DNA of 45,815 bases from Deltaproteobacteria bacterium (GCA_019309545.1 JAFDGA010000015.1:1-45815); one strand, 5' to 3'. Counted from the first letter of the stretch, positions 1-8,587 are shown. A program made the numbers and translations. The notes: generated by a model not told the origin, from the sequence alone.

Positions 1-82
1 GCCGGCTTAGCTATATTGCCGTGAACCAGCAAGATCTTCAGAATTTGTAAGATTTAATTATAATTAACTTTGTCGGAATAAG

Positions 83-484
83 CTACATCTTTAATTCTTC
101 CTGGAGACAGTTGTGAAATATCAGGGAAGCATCGCGGTCACCTAGGTAACCGAAGCGCACTCCTACCTGAGTTATGTCACCCGGTTTGGCCACCACCTCA
201 ATGCGTACCAGTGTACCGTCGGCCTGGGTGGCTTCAATCTTTCCAGACAAGGGATCATGCTTCCTTTCCACGGTCTTCAGTCGCAGTTGTTCGACCGTAG
301 CTAAAGTGGCTTCCCAGGTGTGGGTATAAGGATAAGGGTATTCCTTAATCATAGTGCCTTCCAGCCATTTATAGCCCGCCACCCCGGCACCAGCGCCTAT
401 GGTGGCAGCAGTGAACCAGCAGCCGTTGGCCCAAAAACAGCACAAAATTAATCCTAAAATCCGTTTCGGAAGTTTATCTAACAT
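83..484 (-). CDS. DUF3568-family probable lipoprotein
   Basis: Small envelope protein of 133 aa that I place in the DUF3568 family; its function is unknown. The N-terminus is basic then hydrophobic and leads to Cys22 (context ANGC), which suggests export and possibly lipidation, although the lipobox is not ideal. The glycine-rich stretch (IGAGAGVAGYKW) followed by a mixed alpha/beta domain of about 85 residues is typical of the family. I chose the ATG at 484 over the longer frame starting at 520 for two reasons. A purine-rich GGGGAGAGG ribosome site sits just upstream of it, and a promoter at 520-548 would start the transcript downstream of the longer start. It is transcribed away from nothing on its left within the window, so its partners are unknown. 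Confidence 0.8.
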   Translation of the reverse strand: MLDKLPKRILGLILCCFWANGCWFTAATIGAGAGVAGYKWLEGTMIKEYPYPYTHTWEATLATVEQLRLKTVERKHDPLSGKIEATQADGTLVRIEVVAKPGDITQVGVRFGYLGDRDASLIFHNCLQEELKM

Positions 485-519
485 CTCCACCTCTCCCCTT
501 TTTAGGCCGTAATGGCGCA

Positions 520-548
520 TTTATGCCATGATTTCGCACAGCTGTCAA
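520..548 (-). promoter_or_regulatory. Putative sigma-70 promoter of the DUF3568 gene
   Basis: On the minus strand a perfect -35 (TTGACA, 543-548) is followed after 17 bp by CATAAA (520-525). The predicted transcript start, near 513, leaves a leader of about 30 nt before the ATG at 484. This spacing argues against the longer reading frame whose ATG overlaps the -10 element. Confidence 0.55.
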
Positions 549-596
549 TAAAATTCCCGGGACTTGTTATAACTTAGAATTTTTAGGGGCTTAACC

Positions 597-1241
597 CTAG
601 CGGATCGGTTGCTGTTTCTTCCCAAAATCACAATAGGGCAGCAAAGGACACTCGGCACAGCGAGGTTTTTTGGCATTACAGAGCTGGCGGCCATGCCGGA
701 TGAGCTGGTGAGAAAATTTGATCCAGCGGTCCTGAGGCACCAGAGCCATCAGCTCATATTCAATCTTCACCGCATCTTTGTTGCTGATGAGGCCCAATCG
801 GGAGGCGACGCGACTGACGTGGGTATCCACCACAATGCCCGGAACCCCAAAGGCATTGCCTAAAATGACGTTGGCAGTCTTGCGGCCGATCCCAGGCAAT
901 TTTACCAAATCCTCCATCCGGGCCGGGACCTGGCCATCAAACCTCTCCATTAAAACCCGGCCGATTTCCTTAAGATTCTTGGCCTTTTGCCGAAAAAAGC
1001 CGGTGGCATGGATAGCCTGTTCCAGTTCTTCCTGAGAGGCCTGGGCATAATCCCTGGCAGTGGGATAGCGGCGAAACAACCCCGGCGTCACCTGGTTGAC
1101 CTTGACATCAGTACATTGCGCCGACAATACCGTGGCCACTAACAATTCTAAAGGGTTGCTAAAGTTTAGCGCGGTGCGGGCATTGGGGTAATATTGGTCC
1201 AAAAGCTCCAGAATCGGTTCGATTTTTTCCTGTTGATCCAT
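597..1241 (-). CDS. nth: Endonuclease III (DNA glycosylase/AP lyase)
   Basis: Base-excision repair enzyme that removes oxidised pyrimidines and cleaves the abasic site. The protein is about 214 aa, the usual length. The helix-hairpin-helix with the catalytic lysine (LPGIGRKTANV) is followed by the catalytic aspartate in VDTHVSR. The C-terminus carries the family's [4Fe-4S] signature with exact C-x6-C-x2-C-x5-C spacing (CNAKKPRCAECPLLPYC). I prefer the second ATG (1241) because a GGGAGAG ribosome site precedes it. The in-frame ATG at 1259 directly abuts the murJ stop and has no such site. It lies downstream of murJ with no gap, so the two genes are probably co-transcribed and translationally coupled. 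Confidence 0.97.
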   Translation of the reverse strand: MDQQEKIEPILELLDQYYPNARTALNFSNPLELLVATVLSAQCTDVKVNQVTPGLFRRYPTARDYAQASQEELEQAIHATGFFRQKAKNLKEIGRVLMERFDGQVPARMEDLVKLPGIGRKTANVILGNAFGVPGIVVDTHVSRVASRLGLISNKDAVKIEYELMALVPQDRWIKFSHQLIRHGRQLCNAKKPRCAECPLLPYCDFGKKQQPIR

Positions 1242-1259
1242 CTTTTTCTCTCCCGCCAT

Positions 1260-2861
1260 TTAACCAGTCGGTTTGCCCCGCCGTGTCGCCACTTGTCTGA
1301 TCAATTCCGTAAATTCTGGGACCCTAAAGACATAGACCAAAAGGCCATAGATACCTGCCCCGATCAGAATGGTCACCAGGAGGTTGGCAATCTGACCCAC
1401 CAGCCCGGTTCCTAATAAAGTGGTCATGTAGGTATGTAATGGTATGACTAACAGACCCATGATCAGCGAGGCCACTGTCACCTTGCCCAGGCACCAGCCT
1501 AGATAGCCGACCGAATACCCTTTTAATTTACGATACAGGATGGCGCTCAGAAAGACAAAATTAATAATCACGCTCAAGGACGTGGACAAGGCAATGGCCC
1601 GGTGCTGAAAGGCCTCCAGGGTCAGGGTGATAAAAAACAGATTGGCGGCCACGGTGATAAAACTACCGATCACCGGAAAGCGGGTATCATCCAAGGCATA
1701 AAATACCGGGACGACAATCTTGACTCCGGCATAAGCAAACAATCCCAGGGCATAAAGGGCCAGGGCCGCGGCTGTTTGCTGGGTGTCAAAGACCGAAAAC
1801 CGGCCATGTTCGAAGATCAGAGCAATTACTGGTTGGGCTAGGGCCGCCAACCCCGCTGAAGCCGGAACGGTGATGATCATGGCCATGCTTAAGGAAGAGA
1901 CCAATGCGGCTTTTAGGCCTTCCAGATCCCCCTTTGAGGCATAGCGAGAGACTACCGGCAGGGTGGCAATGGCCAGGGCCACCCCAAAGATACCGATGGG
2001 AAACTGCATCAGGCGGAAGGCATAGTTTAACCAAGAGACACTTCCCTGGGCACAACTGGAAGCAAAGAAGGTGTTGATAAAGATATTGAACTGAGTTGCC
2101 GACAAGCCAATCACGGCCGGAGCCATCAGGCGCAGGATGCGATGGAGGCCCTTATCGCGCAGATCAAAGCATAATTGCGGACGATAGCCAACCCGAAACA
2201 GGACCGGTATTTGTCCGACCAGCTGAAGCAGGCCCCCGATCAGGGTCCCCACGGCCATGCCTACAATGGCGGGATACCCGAATCGGGGGGCCACGAAAGT
2301 CAGAGTGACCCCGAAAAGGATGGAGCCCAAATTAAAAAAGCTTGAAGCCAGAGCGGGGATAAAGAACCGCCCCTTACTATTAAGGATCCCCATGACCACC
2401 GCGGCCAGGGAAATCAGGGGCAGAAAGGGAAACATGATCTGCGTCATCAGAGCGGTAAGCCCCAACTTACCGGGCACTTTACCAAAGTCAGGGGCCAGGA
2501 GCCGCACTAGAGGTAAGGAATTGATGATCCCCAAAATGGAGATCACGACGACCAGCAGGCCGATGGTAGTCATGACATTATTGGCTAACCGCCAGGTCCG
2601 TGCCGCCCCCTGACGCTGATCGTAATCGGTGAATACCGTTACAAACGCTGAACTTAGAGCGCCTTCGGCAAACAGATCCCGGAGGAGATTAGGGATCCGA
2701 AAGGCCACCACAAAGGCATCAATGGCGTAACCCGCGCCAAACATTCCGGCAAACACCTGCTCCCGGATGAGTCCCAGGATACGGCTAGAAAAGACTGCCA
2801 CTCCCACGGTGCCGGCCGAGCGGGCGATGGTCCCGGTTTGGCTGGAGACGGTGGGAGTCAT
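1260..2861 (-). CDS. murJ: Lipid II flippase MurJ (MviN family)
   Basis: Polytopic inner-membrane protein of 533 aa that flips the peptidoglycan precursor lipid II to the periplasmic face. The family signature near the N-terminus is present (SRILGLIREQVFAGMFG, then DAFVVAFRIPNLLRDLFAEGALSSAFV), and the whole length is a run of about 14 hydrophobic segments, as expected for the MOP-superfamily fold. No ribosome site is obvious before the ATG at 2861, so the start is taken from alignment of the N-terminus. The stop is immediately followed by the nth reading frame. The pairing of murJ with nth looks like chance operon packing rather than a functional link. Confidence 0.97.
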   Translation of the reverse strand: MTPTVSSQTGTIARSAGTVGVAVFSSRILGLIREQVFAGMFGAGYAIDAFVVAFRIPNLLRDLFAEGALSSAFVTVFTDYDQRQGAARTWRLANNVMTTIGLLVVVISILGIINSLPLVRLLAPDFGKVPGKLGLTALMTQIMFPFLPLISLAAVVMGILNSKGRFFIPALASSFFNLGSILFGVTLTFVAPRFGYPAIVGMAVGTLIGGLLQLVGQIPVLFRVGYRPQLCFDLRDKGLHRILRLMAPAVIGLSATQFNIFINTFFASSCAQGSVSWLNYAFRLMQFPIGIFGVALAIATLPVVSRYASKGDLEGLKAALVSSLSMAMIITVPASAGLAALAQPVIALIFEHGRFSVFDTQQTAAALALYALGLFAYAGVKIVVPVFYALDDTRFPVIGSFITVAANLFFITLTLEAFQHRAIALSTSLSVIINFVFLSAILYRKLKGYSVGYLGWCLGKVTVASLIMGLLVIPLHTYMTTLLGTGLVGQIANLLVTILIGAGIYGLLVYVFRVPEFTELIRQVATRRGKPTG

Positions 2862-2992
2862 CAGGGAGTACCAAAGAAAGAGTGGTTAAAGCAGGTTAGA
2901 CGTGGGTTGGATGGCAAGGCTTTGCCCGGCCATTGGGTCCGGTCGGTGGCTTTGACTTCTTGACAAATGGCTCAGTCTCCCGGCTCAAGTGC

Positions 2993-3412
2993 TCATTTCC
3001 TGACCTGACCCCACCGTCGGTTAAAGTCCAAGTCATCTCCGGAGGGGGGCCCCGAGTCTGGCCCACCGGGATGAAGCAGGGCATAAGGCGGTTGCAACCC
3101 CGGCCACGGGTTGTTAGGATTCAGAAAACTGGAACGGGTGGAGGCCTCGTTGAGGTCCGAGATTCGACGGGTTGGCAGGGTCAGGGATAGATCCAGGTTC
3201 GGTCCAGAGAACGTCCCGGTAACAGTCACCTGCGCCACATGAATAATCAACCATACCAATCCAACACTAGCCAAAAGCCCCAAGGTGGCAAATCCATACA
3301 GCAGAACTCTGGCGCCACTGCGGCGCCGGTGAAAAACACTGGTACTCCGCGGGAAGCGCATGACCGCCTGCAGGGCATAGGCCACTGCTAAAATGACCAT
3401 GGTTTTGACCAC
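2993..3412 (-). CDS. Hypothetical membrane protein
   Basis: I do not recognise this 139-aa protein. Two hydrophobic segments lie in the first 60 residues (around MVILAVAYALQAVM and VLLYGFATLGLLASVGLVWLII), separated by a basic loop (RSTSVFHRRRSGAR). A Pro/Asn-rich tail of about 70 residues follows, probably outside the membrane. I chose a GTG start at 3412 because GAGGAG lies six bases upstream of it; the longer frame (ATG at 3433) would include that ribosome site in its coding sequence. It is upstream of murJ on the same strand with a 130-bp gap in which I see nothing. Codon use resembles the neighbours, so I treat it as a real gene. Confidence 0.55.
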   Translation of the reverse strand: MVKTMVILAVAYALQAVMRFPRSTSVFHRRRSGARVLLYGFATLGLLASVGLVWLIIHVAQVTVTGTFSGPNLDLSLTLPTRRISDLNEASTRSSFLNPNNPWPGLQPPYALLHPGGPDSGPPSGDDLDFNRRWGQVRK

Positions 3413-3587
3413 TGTTTTCTCCTCAGGGAACAAAGGAAGGCGATGCTATTAATATCACATTTAAGAGAATCAGTAAAGCTAATTCCGTGCTTATTCTAAG
3501 CTCTGATTAGCTCTTTCCGACCCGTCTAAGGGCGGGCCATGAAATACCCGGAAAATCGCCTTCCTGATCGTTTTTATCAAATATTTC

Positions 3588-3617
3588 TTGACATTATCAT
3601 ATTTTTCAGATTATCCT
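3588..3617 (+). promoter_or_regulatory. Putative sigma-70 promoter of the response-regulator gene
   Basis: TTGACA (3588-3593) and TATCCT (3612-3617) are 18 bp apart in an AT-rich tract. The predicted start near 3624 leaves a short leader containing CGGAGGA before the ATG at 3648. Confidence 0.5.
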
Positions 3618-3647
3618 TTAAATTAATTAACCGCCTCCGGAGGAAAC

Positions 3648-5063
3648 ATGGCTCACGAGGCCGTACTGGTGGTCGATGATGAGGCCGCCATCCGCAGAGC
3701 GCTCAGCGAACTTTTAGATGCCGAGGGCTACGAAGTGGAGACCGCCGCGGACGGCGAGATCGCCTTACAAATGCTTCAGGAACGAGTCTACGATCTGGTA
3801 TTAGCCGACCTTTTCCTGCCCAAACTGGACGGCATGGAGATCTTGCAATACCTAGTACAACACGCCCCGGAGACGGTCTGCATCATCATCACCGGCCATG
3901 GCACCATCCCTAACGCCGTTGCCGCCATGCGTTTAGGGGCTTATGACTACCTGTGTAAGCCCATCGAAAGCGACGCCCTCCTGATGGTCTTAGACCGGGC
4001 CCTGGAACACCGCCGATTGAAAGAAGAAAATATTAGACTGAAGAAACAGCTTAAGAAAAAATACGGGTTTGATAATATTGTCGGCATTAGTGAGGCAATT
4101 TATAAAATTTTTGATATTATTCGCAAGGTCGCTGACACCGACAGCACAATTTTGCTTCTCGGGGAATCGGGTACCGGCAAAGAACTCATTGCCCGCGCCA
4201 TCCATTATAACAGTGAACGACGGGAAGGCCCGCTGATTGCGGTAAATTGTGCGGCGATTCCGGAAGAACTGCTGGAAAGCGAATTGTTCGGCCACGAACG
4301 GGGAGCCTTTACTCATGCGATTCGGACCCGCTACGGGCGTTTCGAGCAGGCTAACGGCGGCACTATCTTCCTCGATGAAATCGGGGACATGAGCCCCAAC
4401 CTCCAAGTGAAGATCAATCGGGTATTACAGGAACATCAGTTTGAGCGCATCGGCGGACTCAAACCCATCAAAGTCAATATCCGGGTTATTGCCGCCACCA
4501 ATCAGGATCTGGAAAAGTTGGTCCAACAGGGACGGTTTCGGGAGGACCTTTATTACCGACTTAACGTAATTCCCATCAAGATTCCCCCTTTACGAGAGCG
4601 AACCAGTGACATCCCGTTGCTGGTAAAACATTTCTTGAATGAATTTTCAGCCAAAAAGGCAAAAAAGGTCAAAGGCTTCACCCCCGAGGCGATGAATCTG
4701 TTGGTGCAATATTCCTGGCCAGGAAACGTCCGAGAGTTGGAAAACCTGATGGAGCGACTGGTTATTTTAGCCGACCGCGAGATTTTGGAGGTCTCGGACC
4801 TGCCTGAGCGCTTCTTGACCCCTGCCAAAGAAAACCACGTGCTCCCCCTGGATATCCCAGAGGAGGGCATTCAATTAAATGAGGCGGTGTCCGAATTCGA
4901 GCGGCAGTTGATCATTCGGGCCCTAAACAAGACCGGCTGGGTCAAAAACCAGGCTGCCCAACTCCTGCATCTTAACCGGACTACCTTGATTGAAAAGATC
5001 AAAAAACAAAAGATCAGCAAACCCGGTGAAGTCCCCTCTGATTTAACCGTCAAACTTATCTGA
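3648..5063 (+). CDS. Sigma-54-dependent response regulator (NtrC family) with GAFTHA loop
   Basis: Cytoplasmic transcription activator of 471 aa. The receiver domain is residues 1-120, with phospho-acceptor Asp54, Thr82 and Lys104. The AAA+ domain (about 143-375) has Walker A GESGTGKE (172-179) and Walker B GGTIFLDEIG (237-246). A Fis-type helix-turn-helix ends the protein (NQAAQLLHLNRTTLIEKIK). The loop that contacts sigma-54, normally GAFTGA, reads GAFTHA (219-224), so the second Gly is replaced by His223. The start is supported by CGGAGGA just upstream. No histidine kinase gene is adjacent, so it is an orphan regulator here. It precedes the Fwd/Hdr-like cluster on the same strand, but I found no -24/-12 promoter in front of that cluster, so a regulatory link is only a possibility. 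Confidence 0.95.
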   Translation: MAHEAVLVVDDEAAIRRALSELLDAEGYEVETAADGEIALQMLQERVYDLVLADLFLPKLDGMEILQYLVQHAPETVCIIITGHGTIPNAVAAMRLGAYDYLCKPIESDALLMVLDRALEHRRLKEENIRLKKQLKKKYGFDNIVGISEAIYKIFDIIRKVADTDSTILLLGESGTGKELIARAIHYNSERREGPLIAVNCAAIPEELLESELFGHERGAFTHAIRTRYGRFEQANGGTIFLDEIGDMSPNLQVKINRVLQEHQFERIGGLKPIKVNIRVIAATNQDLEKLVQQGRFREDLYYRLNVIPIKIPPLRERTSDIPLLVKHFLNEFSAKKAKKVKGFTPEAMNLLVQYSWPGNVRELENLMERLVILADREILEVSDLPERFLTPAKENHVLPLDIPEEGIQLNEAVSEFERQLIIRALNKTGWVKNQAAQLLHLNRTTLIEKIKKQKISKPGEVPSDLTVKLI

Positions 5064-5187
5064 ATATTGTTAAGCCTCTTTTTGAAAATACGCAATATTA
5101 TCTTATCCCTAATGACCCCTTTGGCCTAAATATTCACGCTTTCCGACTAGATCCCTACGGATTTTATCCCCCAATCAGAGATTATTA

Positions 5188-5196
5188 TGTTATAAT
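5188..5196 (+). promoter_or_regulatory. Putative extended -10 promoter of the Fwd/Hdr-like cluster
   Basis: TGTTATAAT matches the extended -10 consensus TGnTATAAT exactly. No clear -35 is present at 16-18 bp upstream. A transcript start near 5203 would leave 17 nt before the ATG at 5220 and 41 nt before the ATG at 5244. Confidence 0.45.
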
Positions 5197-5243
5197 TATA
5201 CTTCTCTTTATTGGCGATAATGGCGCTGAGCTTTGAGAACCAC

Positions 5244-6536
5244 ATGGCAGAAGTGATCGAATCAGTTATCTGCACGGGTTGCGGTTGTTTATGCGACGAT
5301 CTGGACGTCACGCTCGAAGGCAATCAGATTATCGAGGTGGCCAATGTCTGTCTCTGGGGGGTCAACAGATTCATTGCCAGCAAAAAATTCCATTCCAAAA
5401 AGGACCGCCGCCGCATCCTTTCCCCGCAGCTCCGACGCAAAGGGCGGGCCATGGCGGTATCTTACGAATCCGCCTTGGAAGAGGCCGCCAATATTTTAGT
5501 CCAGGCCCGCCGTCCCCTGATCTATGGCCTTACCAATAATGGTTCCTGGGCCCAGGAGGCGGCCCTTAAACTGGCCTGTCGCTGGCAGGCCCGGCTGGAA
5601 CCGGCGGATCTGCCTTTTATGGCCCCCTATTTTGAGGCTCTGAGCAATCATGGGCTATACTGGACGCCTTTGGAAGAAATCCGGGATGAGGCAGATACCA
5701 TCTTATTCTGGGGGGGCAACCCGATACATTCCTGCCCCCGGCATGTGGTGCGCTATTCGGTGTTTAGCCGGGGGCGGTTCATCGAACGCGGAATAGAAGA
5801 ACGACAGGTAGCCGCCGTGGATATCTATCCCACCGAGACCGCCAAATTCTGTAAGCCTTTCATCCAAATCGACCCGGGACAGGAACTGGATCTGATCAAG
5901 GGGGTAATCGCTGCCTTGACCGATGGATCAGACCCCCCGGCCCGGATTAAAGGAACCCGGAAGCTGGCTAAGTTGCTCTCCGAAGCCAGCTATGGGGTGA
6001 TCTTTGTGGGCCGCGGGGCTAGCTACGGTCCGGCCCGAGAACTTCTCGATCACCTGGCCCGGCTGGTCGTCTGGCTCAATAAGCGGGTGCCATTTACCTT
6101 GTTTCCCCTGGCCAGCGATTTCAATGCCAGCGGCCTTTATCAACTGCTGCTGCGGGAAACCGGCAGTCCCTACGCCCCAGATTTCGGGGACTCCTCGGGT
6201 TTTGCCAGTCATTCTGTCCGGGTGGACTTGCGCGAGGTGGACGCTTTGCTGGTAACCGGCGCTGATCTGTTCTGGTTTTTACCCGAGGACCAGGCCCAGG
6301 AGCTCAAACGCCGGCAGGTGCCGATTGTGGCTCTGTCCCCCTTTGCCAACCGGACCACGGCCCAGGCCCAGGTAGTGTTTCCTGTAGCCTTGGCCGGCAT
6401 TGAAACCGAAGAGATCGCCTATCGCATGGATGGCCTACCGGTGGAATTACCCAGGCTGATTTCCAGCCGTTTCCGGTCTGACCACCAGGTTCTGGCAGAC
6501 CTGGAACAGGCTCTGACCGGTAGGTCAAGAGATTAA
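5244..6536 (+). CDS. FwdB-like protein (formylmethanofuran dehydrogenase subunit B homologue), metal ligand missing
   Basis: About 430 aa, close to the length of archaeal FwdB, a molybdopterin-family catalytic subunit. Cys10, Cys13, Cys17 and Cys36 reproduce the FwdB N-terminal [4Fe-4S] spacing (CTGCGCLCDD, then NVC). Later blocks also match, for example FWGGNP, PRHVVRYSVFSRG and the C-terminal ETEEIAYRMDGLPV. By my remembered alignment, archaeal CHGP, which contains the W/Mo ligand Cys/Sec, corresponds here to Phe125-Met-Ala-Pro128 with no gap up to the next conserved block. The pterin metal ligand is therefore probably absent, and no FwdD (rest of the pterin site) or FwdC follows. I start at 5244 because that places the first Cys where the family has it; ATG 5220 and TTG 5211 are alternatives. 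First gene of the cluster. Confidence 0.85.
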   Translation: MAEVIESVICTGCGCLCDDLDVTLEGNQIIEVANVCLWGVNRFIASKKFHSKKDRRRILSPQLRRKGRAMAVSYESALEEAANILVQARRPLIYGLTNNGSWAQEAALKLACRWQARLEPADLPFMAPYFEALSNHGLYWTPLEEIRDEADTILFWGGNPIHSCPRHVVRYSVFSRGRFIERGIEERQVAAVDIYPTETAKFCKPFIQIDPGQELDLIKGVIAALTDGSDPPARIKGTRKLAKLLSEASYGVIFVGRGASYGPARELLDHLARLVVWLNKRVPFTLFPLASDFNASGLYQLLLRETGSPYAPDFGDSSGFASHSVRVDLREVDALLVTGADLFWFLPEDQAQELKRRQVPIVALSPFANRTTAQAQVVFPVALAGIETEEIAYRMDGLPVELPRLISSRFRSDHQVLADLEQALTGRSRD

Positions 6537-6599
6537 ATATTGCATGTTTTTCAAGCTGACTGACTTTACTCATATGAGCCTTAAAAGGAGGATGTAGCA

Positions 6600-7127
6600 A
6601 TGACTGAAACCACCGGAACAAATCCTGTGGTGCGCCTGGAGACGACTATGGGGCCGATTAAAGCGGAATTATGGCCTGATAAAGCCCCTATAACGGTGGC
6701 CAATTTTTTGACCTATGTCAAAGAAGGGTTTTATGACGGCCTCATTTTTCACCGGGCCACTCCCATGTTTATGGTGCAAACCGGCGGTTTTGAGCCGGGC
6801 ATGGTCTATCGGCCGCCGACGCACCCGCCGATTGATAATGAAGCGGCCAACGGTGAGAAGAACAAACGGGGTACTCTGGCAATGGCCAGGGCTTTTCCCA
6901 TTAAAAGCGCCGCGGCCCAATTCTTTATTAATCTAGTCGATAATCCGAAACTGGATCATAAGGGGCCTGAGCCACAAAACTATGGCTATGCCGTGTTTGG
7001 CCAGGTCATTGAGGGCATGGGAACGGTGGAACGGATGACCACGGTCAAGTTAACGGTTCGGGAAAACCATAAAGATGTCCCCCTGGAAGATATCAAGCTT
7101 ATCCGGGCTATAGTAGAGCAAGAGTGA
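6600..7127 (+). CDS. Cyclophilin-type peptidyl-prolyl cis-trans isomerase
   Basis: Cytoplasmic prolyl isomerase of 175 aa with no signal peptide. The cyclophilin core is visible: FHRATPMFMVQTGGF carries the catalytic Arg and the Gln/Gly pocket. It is followed by RGTLAMAR, AAAQFFINLVDNPKLD and YAVFGQVIEGM. It is preceded by a strong AAAGGAGG ribosome site. It lies between the fwdB-like and fwdA-like genes on the same strand, with gaps of about 60 and 80 bp. That placement could mean help in folding the complex or could be accidental. No active-site loss is evident. Confidence 0.93.
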   Translation: MTETTGTNPVVRLETTMGPIKAELWPDKAPITVANFLTYVKEGFYDGLIFHRATPMFMVQTGGFEPGMVYRPPTHPPIDNEAANGEKNKRGTLAMARAFPIKSAAAQFFINLVDNPKLDHKGPEPQNYGYAVFGQVIEGMGTVERMTTVKLTVRENHKDVPLEDIKLIRAIVEQE

Positions 7128-7210
7128 TCCGGAGGGCCGTGGGAACCTTGTCTGAGCTATCCCGGGGCCAATAATAACAGGTACGGTTCTTTTAATGAAA
7201 ACCAAAAGTT

Positions 7211-8587
7211 ATGATGCGTCTCAAAATTGCTCAAGGTCGCCTGTATGATCCCACCCAGGGTTGGGAGGGGGAGGTGGGAGATCTTTATGTCGAGGGAGAT
7301 CGCATCGTTGCTCCCCTACCAGAAGTAGATCGAGTCATCGATGCTCAGGGACAGATGGTGGTAGCCGGGGGGATTGAGCTGCGCGGCCAGGTCGCCACTT
7401 ATGGCCTGAATTATTTACGTTTGTGGGGCTTGTTGCCATCTGCCCGGGAAATCGGCGAATTATATGCCTCACTGGGATTTACTCATGTCCATGAGCCCTT
7501 TTTGACCTTATATACCGCTAAGTATACCCATCGTGAACTGGCAGCGCTGCCGGTAGTTGACACTTCGGCATCCTTAACCCTGAATATCCGCGACCTGGAT
7601 AAATGGCTACGATTACCGGAACAATTAGGCGAGGTGGGTCAGAACCTGCAATTTTTGTTGGAGCAGACCCGTTCCCTGAACCTGCGGATCATGGAGCCGT
7701 ATGTCCGCTTCCGGCAAGACTATTTTGCGCATCGGAACATCCGCACCGAGGAAATTCTGGAGATTCTGGCCACACTGGCGCAGTCGCATAACCTTACCCT
7801 GACTCTGGAGGCCAGTCCGGGGATTATACGCCTGCCACTACCAGCGCCAACCGCATTCCATCTTGCCGCTCTGGGTCCGGCCCTAATTGAAGATGATCTG
7901 GTCGAGGCAACCCTGGGACATCTGGAAAAAGGAACTACGGTGGATTTAGGACTGATGCCACCGAAAGGTTCACAGAATTTTGCCAACCTGCCGGTTCAGA
8001 TCAATCTGGGATTCTTTCATCCTTTAAACCTTTGTCCCCCCCATTCCCCGGCCGCGGCTCAGCGGGCTTTAGTTCTGGCCTTGAAATATCAAGGGACAAA
8101 TCTGGCCTTTTCCGGCGCGGGCTCCTTCCTGACCCCAATAAGTCAATATTCTCGGATCTTTTCGTGGCTGGCAGACCAGGGCGCCCGTCGGCAGGATTGG
8201 GGAGACAGCCTGCCTTCCCGTGAATATTCGCTGGCCGAATGGGTCAGGATGACGCGGACCTTACCGGCCCAACTATTAGGTCTTACGGAGCGCGGCCATC
8301 TCGGTGTCGGGGCTCGGGCTGATATCGCCGTCTATGACCTGCCCGGAGCCGATAAACGGATCAATTGGGGCCAGTCCTTGAGCCGTTGCCGGTTTTTGCT
8401 TAAGGCCGGGGAAACAGTGATCGATAATTTTAATCTGGTAAAGCCTGAAATCTCCAAGGCTACCTATTATCTTCAGACCGGCATCGAAGCCAGTCCCTGG
8501 CTAAAGGAGGTTTGTCAATATCGCAGTTTTCGTCTGGAAAACCTCTGGGTTCATGACCACCTAGGGAACCACTGGATAGGGATCTGA
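7211..8587 (+). CDS. FwdA-like amidohydrolase-fold protein with degenerate metal site
   Basis: About 458 aa, shorter than archaeal FwdA (about 570 aa). Family blocks are recognisable: GGIELRGQVA near 53-62, THVHEPFLTLYTAKYTHREL, and the C-terminal LLGLTERGHLGVGARADIAVYD. In FwdA the dinuclear metal site uses an HxH, a carboxylated Lys, further His residues and an Asp. Here the HxH positions are Arg58 and Gln60. The Lys of IKLVNP is Arg in LRIMEP, the HLHCNN block is TLTLEA, and the TDHPNG block is FSGAGS. These pairings are my manual alignment. Hydrolysis of formylmethanofuran is therefore unlikely, and a scaffold or altered role is more plausible. The start is uncertain by one codon (ATGATG). 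Its stop lies 2 bp before the next gene. Confidence 0.82.
   Translation: MMRLKIAQGRLYDPTQGWEGEVGDLYVEGDRIVAPLPEVDRVIDAQGQMVVAGGIELRGQVATYGLNYLRLWGLLPSAREIGELYASLGFTHVHEPFLTLYTAKYTHRELAALPVVDTSASLTLNIRDLDKWLRLPEQLGEVGQNLQFLLEQTRSLNLRIMEPYVRFRQDYFAHRNIRTEEILEILATLAQSHNLTLTLEASPGIIRLPLPAPTAFHLAALGPALIEDDLVEATLGHLEKGTTVDLGLMPPKGSQNFANLPVQINLGFFHPLNLCPPHSPAAAQRALVLALKYQGTNLAFSGAGSFLTPISQYSRIFSWLADQGARRQDWGDSLPSREYSLAEWVRMTRTLPAQLLGLTERGHLGVGARADIAVYDLPGADKRINWGQSLSRCRFLLKAGETVIDNFNLVKPEISKATYYLQTGIEASPWLKEVCQYRSFRLENLWVHDHLGNHWIGI

Noticed and set aside
5064-5243. Sigma-54 (-24/-12) promoter linking the NtrC-type regulator to the Fwd/Hdr-like cluster
   Set aside because: No GG-N10-GC pair with proper context is present; an extended -10 sigma-70 box fits better.
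5244-8587. A functional formylmethanofuran dehydrogenase for CO2 reduction
   Set aside because: FwdC and FwdD are absent from the window and the key ligands of both FwdA and FwdB appear substituted.
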